64,000 nt of DNA from a bacterium (lineage in GTDB: Bacteria; Myxococcota_A; Polyangia; Nannocystales; Nannocystaceae), in assembly GCA_024742475.1 (NCBI GenBank), contig JANSYI010000003.1:248001-312000 (forward strand), read 5' to 3'. The position numbers were made by a program, and so were the translations under genes. Position 1 is the first letter of the stretch; each line of letters begins with the position of its first letter. Shown here in pieces: positions 21,076-30,475 of the stretch. The notes under the pieces were generated by a model, which saw only the letters and a list, made by a program, of their open reading frames with translations, had not been told where the DNA came from and searched no databases.

Positions 21076-23075
21076 TGCTGCTCCTCGCCGCGGTGCTGTC
21101 GCAGGCTCTCGGGGCCGGCCTCTCGCTCGACGCGCCGGGAGATGCTGCGGCGCGTGAGATCCTGTTCCAACCCGAGTACGCATTCTGCAACGACGGCGCC
21201 TACCCGCTCACCGAAGCCGAGGCGCGATGGTGTCCGCTGGTCGACACCCATGGCGCCGCGCACTGCCCAGGGCTGGCCACGGCGTGCCAGGGGCCACGTG
21301 CCACCCTCGCGGGATCGGGCCGGCTCTCCTCGCGAACCGTAGAAGACGCCGACGCAGGGGCCGTCGACGACGCCCAAGCCGAGTCCCCGGCCGACCAAGA
21401 CCCCGAAGTCACACGTGACGCCGGCGGCGAGCGACTCTCGGGCGAGGGGCCCCGCCGCGAACGCAAGGACTCGGCCGAGGCGCTCGAGCTTCCGGTGCTC
21501 GGCGGCGTCGCGCAGATCCTCTTCTGGGCGATCATCGTCCTCGCCGCCGTCCTCGTGGTCGCGGCGGTGTTCCGCAACGTCGTTCGCGACGACCGCCCCG
21601 AGCCCGATGACGCAGCGGACGAGCCCGACGACGCAACGGACGAGGCCGACGACGACGCGCGGGCCGCTGCCATCGTGGCCATGGAGACCGACGTCGATCG
21701 TCTGCTGGCGCTCGCTGGGCAGGCAGCCAGAGACGGTGCGTACGGCGAGGCCGTCGACTTTGCCCATGCCGCGCTCCTGCGGCGTCTCGACCATGAGGGC
21801 CTGATCCGGCTGCATGCCTCTCGCACAAACGGCGAGTACATCCGCGAGCTGGGATCCAACACGGCGCTGCACCAGCCCGTGCGTGACGCCCTGCGACGTG
21901 TCGACCGGGCACAGTTCGGGCCCGAGCCGCCCGGACGCACCGTCTACGAGGACATTCGCGGCCGCGTCACGTCCATCGTCAAGACGGTGGGGCCCATGGC
22001 GCTGCTGCTGGCGGCGCTGCTTGGAGCCGGGCTCGCCTGCGACAGCGCGACCCAACCACGCTACCCATGGTCCACGTCGCCCTCGGGCACCGACGCGGTG
22101 TTCGAGCTGCTCGAGCGGCAGGGCCTCGCCGCCTCATACCGCTCTGCGCCGCTCACCGATCTCGACGCGGACGAGGCTCGCACCGATCCGCTCATCGTCA
22201 TGCTCGGGGGAGCGGCGGCCACCGACGCCGAGTGGCAGGCATTGCAAGCGTGGGTTCGCGAGGGCGGGCAGCTCGTGCTCGCCGGATCCGAGCTGCCGCG
22301 GTGGGTCCGCGTCACCTACGTTCACGACCCCGAGCCTGACCTCGACGCGCTCGAGTACGAGGCGCCGTTTGCCCTGACGCCGTCGGAGGATGCGGTCGTC
22401 GTGCGCGCGGGCGACTGGTCGGGCCCCGGCGCGTCCGGCAACGACTACATCACGGCGTTCGACCTGGGCTTCGGTGGTGTCACCGTGCTCGCCGACGACC
22501 ACCTCTTCACCAACGCGGCGCTCGCCTTCCCCGGCAACCCGGAGGCGCTCGTGCAGACGGTGGGGTCGTTCGAGCGCTCGGAGGTGGAGTTCGTCGACGC
22601 GTGGGCGTCGGTCGGCGCACGAAACCCCGCCGAATCGATTGCCCACACGCACCTGACGGCGGCCATCGTGCAGCTGCTGGTGCTCGTGGTGGCGCTCTAC
22701 CTGTGGCGGGGCGTGCGGTTCGGTCGCGGTCGCGACCCCGCCGGGCAGTCCCGTCGCGCGTTCGTGCAGCACGCGGTCGCCATGGGTCGCCAGTATGAGA
22801 AAGCCAAGGCGGCGACGTTTGCCGCGGGGCTGTTCTCTGCGTGGGTGCTCGAGCGCCTCCGCAACCGCTTCTCGAGCGCCGCCTCGGCGGGCCTGCTCGG
22901 CCTCGCACAGGAGGTGGCGCGGGTCAGCGGTCGCGACGAGACCGACGTCATGCGCCTGCTGGTCACCGCCCACGGGGCCATCGAATCACGCCTGTCCCCC
23001 GGCGGCACGGGCGAAGACCTCGCGCTGATCCGCGATCTGGGACGCCTCATGAGAGACATTGGAGAGACGACATGA
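21072..23075 (+). CDS. DUF4129-DUF4350 fusion membrane protein
   Basis: A 667-residue protein that appears to join two proteins usually encoded separately next to MoxR/DUF58. Residues 1-19 are a signal-like helix, an extracytoplasmic Cys-rich segment follows (Cys 39, 54, 65, 72), and a membrane helix covers about 145-169. An acidic stretch (175-195) leads to a DUF4129-like cytoplasmic domain (about 205-295, EAVDFAHAALLRRLDHEG ... TNGEYIREL). A second helix at 309-323 then leads to a DUF4350-like domain (IVMLGGAAATDAEW, WVREGGQLVLAG), a third helix at 528-545 and a cytoplasmic C-terminal tail. Internal ATG 21996 with nearby GGTGGGG could allow separate initiation of the second half. Confidence 0.82.
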   Translation: MMLLLAAVLSQALGAGLSLDAPGDAAAREILFQPEYAFCNDGAYPLTEAEARWCPLVDTHGAAHCPGLATACQGPRATLAGSGRLSSRTVEDADAGAVDDAQAESPADQDPEVTRDAGGERLSGEGPRRERKDSAEALELPVLGGVAQILFWAIIVLAAVLVVAAVFRNVVRDDRPEPDDAADEPDDATDEADDDARAAAIVAMETDVDRLLALAGQAARDGAYGEAVDFAHAALLRRLDHEGLIRLHASRTNGEYIRELGSNTALHQPVRDALRRVDRAQFGPEPPGRTVYEDIRGRVTSIVKTVGPMALLLAALLGAGLACDSATQPRYPWSTSPSGTDAVFELLERQGLAASYRSAPLTDLDADEARTDPLIVMLGGAAATDAEWQALQAWVREGGQLVLAGSELPRWVRVTYVHDPEPDLDALEYEAPFALTPSEDAVVVRAGDWSGPGASGNDYITAFDLGFGGVTVLADDHLFTNAALAFPGNPEALVQTVGSFERSEVEFVDAWASVGARNPAESIAHTHLTAAIVQLLVLVVALYLWRGVRFGRGRDPAGQSRRAFVQHAVAMGRQYEKAKAATFAAGLFSAWVLERLRNRFSSAASAGLLGLAQEVARVSGRDETDVMRLLVTAHGAIESRLSPGGTGEDLALIRDLGRLMRDIGETT

Positions 23076-24037
23076 TCCCCGCAGAAATCGGTGAGACCTG
23101 TGAACGAATCCGCACCGAGGTGGCGCGTGTCCTCCTCGGACAGGACGAAGTGGTCGAGCATGCGCTCGTGGCCATCCTGGCTGGGGGCCACGTCCTCATC
23201 GAAGGGGTGCCGGGGCTGGGCAAGACGCTGCTGGTCCGGGTGCTCTCGGTCGTGCTCGGCTGCTCGCACAAGCGGATCCAGTTCACGCCCGACCTGATGC
23301 CCAGCGACGTCACGGGCGGCAACGTGTTCAACAGCAAGTCCGAGACGTTCGAGTTCCTCTCGGGCCCGGTGTTCACGCAGCTCCTGCTCGCCGACGAGAT
23401 CAACCGGGCACCAGCAAAGACGCAGTCGGCGCTGCTCGAGGCGATGCAAGAGGCCTCGGTGACCGTCGACGGCCAGACGCGGCCGCTGCCGCATCCCTTC
23501 TTCGTGATGGCGACGCAGAACCCGGTCGAATCCCAGGGAACCTACCCGCTGCCCGAAGCGCAGCTCGATCGCTTCATGCTCAAGATCGGGGTGCGACACC
23601 CCTCCACCGCCGTCGAAAAGCAGATCCTCCGCAACCACTTGCAGGGCTTCGACCCCAGCGCGCTTGCGCATGCGCAGCTGCAGCAAGTCGTCGACAGCGA
23701 AGGGCTGCTCGCCATGCAGCAGGGTCTGCGAGAGGTGCTCGTCAGTGACGATCTGCTCGACTACATCACCGACATCATCGGACGCACCCGGGCGCATCGG
23801 GCGGTGCTGCTCGGCGCGTCACCGCGGGGCTCCATCGCGCTTGCGGCCGCCTCTCGAGCGCGTGCGGCCATGCTCGGCCGGGAGTTCGTCATCCCCGATG
23901 ACGTCAAGACCTTGGCCCCGGCCGTGTTGCGCCACCGCATCATCCTTCAACCCGACGCGGAGTTCGAGGGCATCTCGCCCGACCTGTGCGTCGAGCAGAT
24001 CTTGAGCGAAGCTCAGGTCCCCAAGACCGCGGCGTGA
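23072..24037 (+). CDS. MoxR-family AAA+ ATPase
   Basis: A 321-residue AAA+ ATPase thought to act as a chaperone that matures or activates a partner containing a VWA-like domain. Walker A is GVPGLGKT (45-52), Walker B LLLADE (104-109) followed by the family segment INRAPAKTQSALLEAMQE. Sensor 1 region is MATQNPVESQGTYPLPEAQLDRF and the arginine-containing lid domain follows. It overlaps the fusion gene upstream and the DUF58 gene downstream by four bases each, the classical MoxR-DUF58 pair. Confidence 0.95.
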   Translation: MIPAEIGETCERIRTEVARVLLGQDEVVEHALVAILAGGHVLIEGVPGLGKTLLVRVLSVVLGCSHKRIQFTPDLMPSDVTGGNVFNSKSETFEFLSGPVFTQLLLADEINRAPAKTQSALLEAMQEASVTVDGQTRPLPHPFFVMATQNPVESQGTYPLPEAQLDRFMLKIGVRHPSTAVEKQILRNHLQGFDPSALAHAQLQQVVDSEGLLAMQQGLREVLVSDDLLDYITDIIGRTRAHRAVLLGASPRGSIALAAASRARAAMLGREFVIPDDVKTLAPAVLRHRIILQPDAEFEGISPDLCVEQILSEAQVPKTAA

Positions 24038-25341
24038 TCCCCTCGCGCACCCTGGTCCTGCTGCTCATCGCGCCGCTGTGCCTCGGCCTGGCGGTCACGG
24101 TCGACGCGTCCATGCTCTGGCCCATGTTGGCGGTGGACGGGGCAATCGTGGCGGCGGCGCTGCTCGACGCGTTCTTGGGGCGCCAGCGGCTGATCCAGGT
24201 CACGCGTTCGGTCGAACCGGGGGTGTTCTCGCTCGGTCGGCCCAACGTGGTGCGCCTGGAGGTGCGCTCGCTGGCCAACCGGAGGCTGCGGCTCCGCGTC
24301 ACCGACGATCTCTTCGAGCACGCCGAGGCGAGCGGTCTCCCGCTGGAGCTCGAGCTGCCCCCGCGCGGTCGCGTCAGCGCCTCCTACAAGGTGGTGCCGC
24401 AACGGCGGGGCCAGTACGGCCTCGGCGATCACTGGGTGCGCTACGCCTCGCCGCTGGGTCTTTGGATCCGCCAGCTTCGGATCCCCGGCGAAGACTTGGT
24501 GCGCGTCTACCCTGACGTCCAAGCGGTGCGGGCCTACGACCTGCTGGCCAAGCACAACCGCAACGAACAGATGGTCCGCGCCGCGCAGCTGCGGGGCGGC
24601 GAGAGCGACTTCGAGTGCCTCCGCGAGTACACGCGGGACGATGAGTTTCGCGCGATCGACTGGCGAGCCACGGCGTCCAAGCGCAGGCTCATCACGCGGC
24701 AGTATCAGCTCGAGCGCAACCAAACGGTGGTCTTCGCGCTCGACTGCGGCCGGCTCATGACCGCGGTGACCGACGGCCTGCCCCTGTTCGACCACGCGCT
24801 CAACGCCGCTCTCATGCTCGGTCACGTGGCGGTCAAGGCCGGCGACAACGTGGGCCTGTTCACCTTCTCCGACCAGGTCCACAGCTACGTCGCGCCCCGC
24901 TGCGGGCCGCAAGTCGCCCGGCGCCTGGTTCAAGCCACGTTCGCCACGCACCCCGAGCTACGCGAGTCCAACGTGCCCGCGGCGTTCGGCAGGGTGGGCG
25001 CACAGCTGCGGAAGCGAAGCCTGGTCGTCCTGTTCACCCAGGTCATCGACGAGACCTCCGCGCACGAGCTGCTGCGCACCGTCTCGGGGCTGCAGCCGCG
25101 GCACCTGCCGCTGTGCATCCTCTTCCGCGACCCGGACCTCGGCGCCGTCGCTGCGCCGCAGGACGAGCGAGCCGCCTCCTGCTATCAAGCCGCCGCCGCA
25201 GCCGAGCTGCTCACTGCCCGCGACAAGCTGATCCGCGCCCTGAGGCGCGCCGGCGCCTTGGTCCTCGACGTCCCGCCCCATCAGCTGACCGCGTCGCTGA
25301 TCAGTCGGTACCTCGACGTCAAGGTTCGGCACCTGCTGTAG
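24034..25341 (+). CDS. DUF58 domain protein (VWA-like partner of MoxR)
   Basis: A 435-residue protein. Two N-terminal membrane helices (about 5-50) are followed by a beta-rich segment and the DUF58 core, signature GESDFE around E190 followed by REYTRDDEFRAIDW and TASKRRLITRQY. The remaining C-terminal half folds like a von Willebrand A domain (VFALDCGRLM, DNVGLFTFSD), with a partly altered metal site. It is the last gene of the six-gene chain. Its end overlaps the convergent redoxin gene by 23 bp, so no room remains for a separate terminator. Confidence 0.92.
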   Translation: MIPSRTLVLLLIAPLCLGLAVTVDASMLWPMLAVDGAIVAAALLDAFLGRQRLIQVTRSVEPGVFSLGRPNVVRLEVRSLANRRLRLRVTDDLFEHAEASGLPLELELPPRGRVSASYKVVPQRRGQYGLGDHWVRYASPLGLWIRQLRIPGEDLVRVYPDVQAVRAYDLLAKHNRNEQMVRAAQLRGGESDFECLREYTRDDEFRAIDWRATASKRRLITRQYQLERNQTVVFALDCGRLMTAVTDGLPLFDHALNAALMLGHVAVKAGDNVGLFTFSDQVHSYVAPRCGPQVARRLVQATFATHPELRESNVPAAFGRVGAQLRKRSLVVLFTQVIDETSAHELLRTVSGLQPRHLPLCILFRDPDLGAVAAPQDERAASCYQAAAAAELLTARDKLIRALRRAGALVLDVPPHQLTASLISRYLDVKVRHLL

Positions 25342-25963
25342 GAGGGGCGGCCTTCGTGGCCGCGAGGATTGCGTCGATGGGGACGCGCTCCTTGTAGGTC
25401 TGTTCGAACGAGCGCCATGCGACGGTCCCGTCGGGGGCGAGCACGAAGACGGCCGGCCAGGCGATGTCGTTGGGAGCGTCGTAGAGGCCGAACGCCTTGG
25501 TGAGGGCGCGGTCGGTGTCGGAGACGAGGGGGAAGCGCAGGGCGAGCTTCTCGGACAGCGCCTTGCTGTCCTCGAGAGGATCGACGCTGATGGCGACGAG
25601 CTCGACGCCGTCAGCGTTGAGTTCGGTGAGTCGGTCTTGCAGCTGACCCAGCTGCGTGCGGCAGTACGGTCACCAGTGGCCGCGGTAGAAGGCGACGATG
25701 GTCGGCGCGTCGGCGCGCGACCACGGGCCGGTGGTCGCAGGGAGTCCGGACATCGCTGGCGTGCGCGCGCCCTGGGCGAGGACCTCCATGCCCTCCGGTG
25801 GGCTATTGCGGCGGGCCTGCGGGGGCATGGCAGGCTTCTCGGGCGCAGGCTCGGCTTCGGCGGGTGCTTGCGCCGGCGGAGCCGGCTGCGGCTGGGGAGC
25901 GTTGGCCTCGCACGCCGCGAGCGCGGCGAGAGGCACGACGATGGGCAGGACGAGGCGCTGCAC
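25319..25963 (-). CDS. Redoxin (AhpC/TSA-like) lipoprotein with predicted selenocysteine (UGA codon 98)
   Basis: A predicted 214-residue envelope thiol/selenol peroxidase-like protein. MQRLVLPIVVPLAALAAC is a lipoprotein signal with a LAAC lipobox, followed by a Pro/Ala/Glu linker. The redoxin domain begins about residue 75 and reads VAFYRGHW, then TGA (25672-25670), then PYCRTQLGQL. Close family members have RGHWCPYC at this place, so the UGA falls exactly on the peroxidatic Cys and would give a UPYC (U98, C101) redox pair. The same frame then stays open for 116 codons with intact family motifs (ELVAISVDPLEDS, NDIAWPAVFVL, DGTVAWRS) to a TGA at 25319. A perfect hairpin starts 14 nt after the UGA. 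If read as a stop, a 97-residue fragment without active site remains. A sequencing error or Cys-to-stop mutation is the alternative. Confidence 0.82.
25639..25655 (-). promoter_or_regulatory. bSECIS-like hairpin for selenocysteine insertion
   Basis: On the mRNA (minus) strand, a perfect 7-bp stem GCAGCTG/CAGCTGC closes a GGU loop. The stem starts 14 nt and the loop 21 nt after the UGA at 25672-25670. Bacterial SECIS elements bound by SelB are hairpins directly downstream of UGA with a small apical loop containing an essential G followed by U, typically about 16-37 nt from the codon. Sequence, spacing and loop all fit. Folding energy and conservation were not computed. Confidence 0.68.
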
Positions 25964-26020
25964 GCTGCCTCTACGCCCCTGGCCGCGCCGACGTTACGGC
26001 CGGCCGAACCAACCCGGCCC

Positions 26021-26056
26021 AACCAAAGGAAAAGGGCTCCCGCGAGGGAGCCCTTT
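26021..26056 (-). terminator. Rho-independent terminator after sucD
   Basis: An 11-bp perfect stem AAAGGGCTCCC/GGGAGCCCTTT closes a 4-base loop (26031-26056). Read on the minus strand it is followed by TTCCTTTGG, a T-rich tail. It lies 24 bp after the sucD stop and ends the mdh-sucC-sucD transcript before the redoxin gene. The symmetrical stem might also act weakly on the plus strand. Confidence 0.82.
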
Positions 26057-26079
26057 GGGGTGCGCGGTGACCCGCTCGC

Positions 26080-26951
26080 CTAGCCGATGGCCTTGGCCAT
26101 CGTGCTGCCGAGGTCGGAGGGGGTCTCGGCGATGTGCACGCCCGCGTCGCGGAGCGCCTCGAGCTTGGCTTCGGCCGTGCCCTTGCCGCCCGAGATGATG
26201 GCGCCGGCGTGACCCATGCGCTTTCCCGGGGGGGCCGTGGTGCCGGCGATGAACCCTGCGACGGGCTTCTTGACGTTGTCCTTGATGAACGCCGCGCCTT
26301 CTTCTTCGGCGGTGCCGCCGATTTCACCGATCATGATGATGCCCTCGGTCTCGGGGTCTTCGTTGAACAGCTTCAGGCAGTCGACGAAGTTGGTGCCGTT
26401 GACGGGGTCGCCGCCGATTCCGATGGCGGTGGTCTGCCCCAGGCCGATGGTGGTCAGCTGGTGCACGGCCTCGTAGGTGAGGGTGCCCGAGCGCGAGACG
26501 ACGCCGATCTTGCCAGGCTTGTGAATGTAGCCGGGCATGATGCCGATGCGGCACTGCTCGGGGGTGATGATGCCCGGGCAGTTGGGGCCGATGAGACGCG
26601 AGCTGCGGCCTTGCATGTAGCGCTTGGCCTGCACCATGTCGTTCACCGGAATACCCTCGGTGATGCAGATGATGAGCGGGATCTCGGCGTCGGCCGCTTC
26701 CATGATCGCGTCGGCCGCGAACGGGGGCGGCACGAAGATCACGGTGGCGTTGGCGCCAGTCCTCTCGACGGCCTCGCCCACCGTGTTGAACACGGGGACG
26801 CGGTCATCGAGGACCTTGGTACCGCCTTTGCCGGGCGTGACGCCGCCGACGACCTGCGTGCCGTAGGCGAGCGACTGCTCGGCGTGGAACATCCCGGTCT
26901 TGCCGGTGATGCCTTGGACCAGGAGTTTGGTGTTCTTATCGACGAGGACGC

Positions 26952-26955
<4 letters not shown>
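26080..26955 (-). CDS. sucD: Succinyl-CoA synthetase, alpha subunit
   Basis: A 291-residue TCA-cycle enzyme subunit that binds CoA and carries the phosphohistidine. QGITGKTG near the N terminus is the CoA-binding loop, PGKGG and PNCPGII are conserved, and GHAGAI contains the phosphorylated H249. The ATG overlaps the sucC stop by four bases. ADP versus GDP preference is not readable in this subunit. Confidence 0.97.
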
Positions 26956-28148
<1,193 letters not shown>

Positions 28149-28170
28149 TGGGTTCCTCGAGCGGGCGGTT

Positions 28171-29118
28171 CTAGTAGGGGAGAAGCTTCACGACGTCTTT
28201 GACGGCGTTCGCGGAGACCTCGAGCATCTGCTTCTCTTTGTCACCGAGCTTCATCTCGATGATCTTCTCCACGCCACCCTTGCCGATGACGGCCGGGACG
28301 CCGATGTAGAGGTCGGAGTAGCCGTACTCGCCCTTGAGGAAGGCCGCCGTGGGAAGCACGCGCTTCTTGTCGCGGACGATCGATTCGACCATGGCGACGA
28401 CCGATGCGGACGGTGCGTAGTAGCCCGAGTAGCCGAGCAGGCCGACGATCTCGCCGCCGCCCTTGCGGGTGCGCTGGATGATCGCTTCGATCTTCTCCTC
28501 GGGGAGGAGCTCGGGCAGGGGAATGCCGCCGATGGAGGTGTGGGATGGCAGCGGCACCATGGTGTCGCCGTGGCCGCCGAGGACCATGCCGTGGATGTCT
28601 TCGACGGACACACCGAGCGCTTCGGAGATGAAGTACTTGTAGCGGGCGGTGTCGAGGACGCCGGCCATGCCCATGACGCGGTTGGCCGGGAAGCCCGACT
28701 CGTGCAGCATCACGTGGCACATGGCGTCGAGCGGGTTGCTGACGCAGATGAGGATGGAGTCGGGCGACTTCTCGACGATCTGCTTGGTGACAGACCCGAC
28801 GATCTTGCGGTTGGTCTCGACGAGCTCGTCGCGGCTGGTGAACTTGCCCGTGGCGGGGTCCTTCTTCCGGGGAACGCCCGCGGTGATCACCACCACGTCC
28901 GAGCCTGCGGTCGCGTCGTAGTCGTTGGTTCCGACCAGGTTCGAGTCGAAGCCCATGACGGGCGAGCTCTCGGCGAGGTCGAGCGCCTTGCCCTGAGGGA
29001 AGCCCTCTTTGATGTCGACCAGGACGACGTCGCCCAGCTCTTTTTGAACGGCCCAGTGAGCAGCAGTCGCGCCCACGTTGCCAGCTCCGACGATGGTGAT
29101 CTTGTTCCTTCGCGGCAT
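28171..29118 (-). CDS. mdh: Malate dehydrogenase (LDH-like type) with extended active-site loop
   Basis: A 315-residue NAD-dependent enzyme oxidising malate to oxaloacetate. [10 protein letters not shown] is the Rossmann loop, D156-TAR and GGH183GDTMVP hold the catalytic Asp and His. The specificity loop starts ITAGVPR84K, where Arg indicates malate and not lactate. The loop up to the second Arg (R96 in TSRDEL) contains eleven residues ([11 protein letters not shown]) where typical enzymes have five, a six-residue insertion. GGAG lies 7 nt ahead of the ATG. It is the first gene of mdh-sucC-sucD, a common TCA operon. Confidence 0.94.
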   Translation of the reverse strand: MPRRNKITIVGAGNVGATAAHWAVQKELGDVVLVDIKEGFPQGKALDLAESSPVMGFDSNLVGTNDYDATAGSDVVVITAGVPRKKDPATGKFTSRDELVETNRKIVGSVTKQIVEKSPDSILICVSNPLDAMCHVMLHESGFPANRVMGMAGVLDTARYKYFISEALGVSVEDIHGMVLGGHGDTMVPLPSHTSIGGIPLPELLPEEKIEAIIQRTRKGGGEIVGLLGYSGYYAPSASVVAMVESIVRDKKRVLPTAAFLKGEYGYSDLYIGVPAVIGKGGVEKIIEMKLGDKEKQMLEVSANAVKDVVKLLPY

Positions 29119-29153
29119 GGATGTTCTCCGGGGTTGTGCGCGCGTTCTAACAC

Positions 29154-29177
29154 GGGGCTCCCAGTCCGTGGAGCCCC
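29154..29177 (-). terminator. Terminator-like hairpin between DedA-like gene and mdh
   Basis: A perfect 8-bp stem GGGGCTCC/GGAGCCCC with an 8-base loop lies between the stop of the DedA-like gene and the mdh start. No T-rich tail follows on the minus strand (GTGTTAG), so it may be a weak or Rho-assisted terminator, or a leader structure for mdh. Confidence 0.4.
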
Positions 29178-29200
29178 GACAGACCCCGATTTGGGCCCGC

Positions 29201-29824
29201 TCAGCCGCCCGCCGTGAGGAGGCCCAGCTGGATCAGGTACAGCGCGCCTGCGACTCTGACCACCCGGGTCAGCGACACCGCGAAGAACGTGCCAAAGCGC
29301 ATGTGTACGGCTCCGGCCGCCCAGGCCGACAGCGAGTAGGGAAGGGGGGTCAGCGCGGCCACGGCCACGACCCATACGCCGTAGCGCCGGATCAGGCGCT
29401 CGAGCGCGCGACCCCGACCGGTCATGAAGCGTGAGACCCACCGCGCGGTCCGGAGCCGCCGACCGATGAGATAACCCACGCAGCCGCCGGTGATGCTGCC
29501 CAGCGTGCCCCAGGCGACGACCTCCCAGAACGGAACGCCGCCCTCGATGCCGAACCATCCGAAGGCGTCGTTGGGGATGGGGACCGTAAAGGCGTCGGGG
29601 ATGAGGTAGCCGATCGCGATGCCCGGTCCGCCGAGTAGGCCCACGAACGCCGCGCTGAGCTCCTGCAGCGGGTCGCGGAAGAACGCGCCAACCGCCGCGG
29701 CGACCGCGACCAGTCCCACGATGAAGAGCACGGTCGCCCCGAGGATGCGGCCGGGGGCGAGCATCTCGGCGTCGCTCGCCACCGCGTCCGGCGTCGCCGT
29801 CGCTGCCTCGTCCTCGCCTGCCAA
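29201..29824 (-). CDS. DedA/YqaA-like (VTT domain) membrane protein
   Basis: A 207-residue polytopic protein with the SNARE-associated/VTT-domain pattern: a re-entrant [37 protein letters not shown] and [15 protein letters not shown] with the conserved Pro pair before the final helices. Family members (DedA, YqaA, TVP38) are tied to lipid scrambling and membrane potential homeostasis; the substrate here is unknown. The N-terminal 25 residues are acidic and polar, ahead of helix 1. Confidence 0.83.
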   Translation of the reverse strand: MAGEDEAATATPDAVASDAEMLAPGRILGATVLFIVGLVAVAAAVGAFFRDPLQELSAAFVGLLGGPGIAIGYLIPDAFTVPIPNDAFGWFGIEGGVPFWEVVAWGTLGSITGGCVGYLIGRRLRTARWVSRFMTGRGRALERLIRRYGVWVVAVAALTPLPYSLSAWAAGAVHMRFGTFFAVSLTRVVRVAGALYLIQLGLLTAGG

Positions 29825-29907
29825 CCCCGTGCGCCCCGGGAGGATCTAGCGCCGGGGAGGACCCCCGTCTACCCCTGCTGTTCGCGGCCTGCTACGGTCC
29901 GCTTCGC

Positions 29908-30447
29908 GTGGCCCGCAAACTCATCGCTGCTTGGGGCGTTCTGGGCGTCATCGCGCTGCTCTCGCGCGCCGTCATCCGCCTCGCGCCGCTGGCGGTCGAG
30001 GCGATGGGCAGCGGTCTCTCAGCGCTGCAGTGGGGAATCCTGGTGGTGTGGGTCGCGTTCATGGCGCACGCGGAGGGGTACCGTGGGTTCCACAGCAAGC
30101 TCTCGCCGCGCGTCGTCTCGCGCGGCGCATACCTTCTGCACGGCCGCCTGACGTGGGCACGCGTGGTGTTCGCACCCTTGTTCTGCACGCGATTGTTCGG
30201 CGCGTCGAAGAAGGGCATGTGGACCAGCCGCATCGTCCTCGGAGGGATCTTCTGCCTGATCGTGGTCGTCCGAAACCTGCCGCAGCCCTGGCGGGGCATC
30301 ATCGACGCGGGGGTCGTGGTCGGGCTGGGGATCGGGGTGACGAGCATCGTCTACTACACGGTGCGTGCGCTGGCTGGGACGCCCTCACCGGCCGACCCGG
30401 ACCTGCCCCCCGACGAGACACCCGCGCAGGCCCCTACCGCGGGGTGA
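29908..30447 (+). CDS. Conserved small membrane protein
   Basis: A 179-residue protein starting with GTG 29908, with four hydrophobic helices and a Pro-rich cytoplasmic tail. Segments HAEGYRGFHSKLSPRVVSRG and RNLPQPWRGIIDAGVVVGLG appear to be conserved in gammaproteobacterial proteins of unknown function, as far as I recall. No enzyme motif is visible. It is divergent from the DedA-like gene and convergent with the MscS gene. Confidence 0.75.
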   Translation: MARKLIAAWGVLGVIALLSRAVIRLAPLAVEAMGSGLSALQWGILVVWVAFMAHAEGYRGFHSKLSPRVVSRGAYLLHGRLTWARVVFAPLFCTRLFGASKKGMWTSRIVLGGIFCLIVVVRNLPQPWRGIIDAGVVVGLGIGVTSIVYYTVRALAGTPSPADPDLPPDETPAQAPTAG

Positions 30448-30475
30448 GCCGCGGGGGGAGTCGCGGAGGCTCGGT

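Noticed and set aside
25319..25963. Redoxin gene as a simple pseudogene
   Set aside because: The TGA replaces exactly the peroxidatic Cys, the rest of the frame is intact and a SECIS-like hairpin is in place. A pseudogene remains possible but is less likely.
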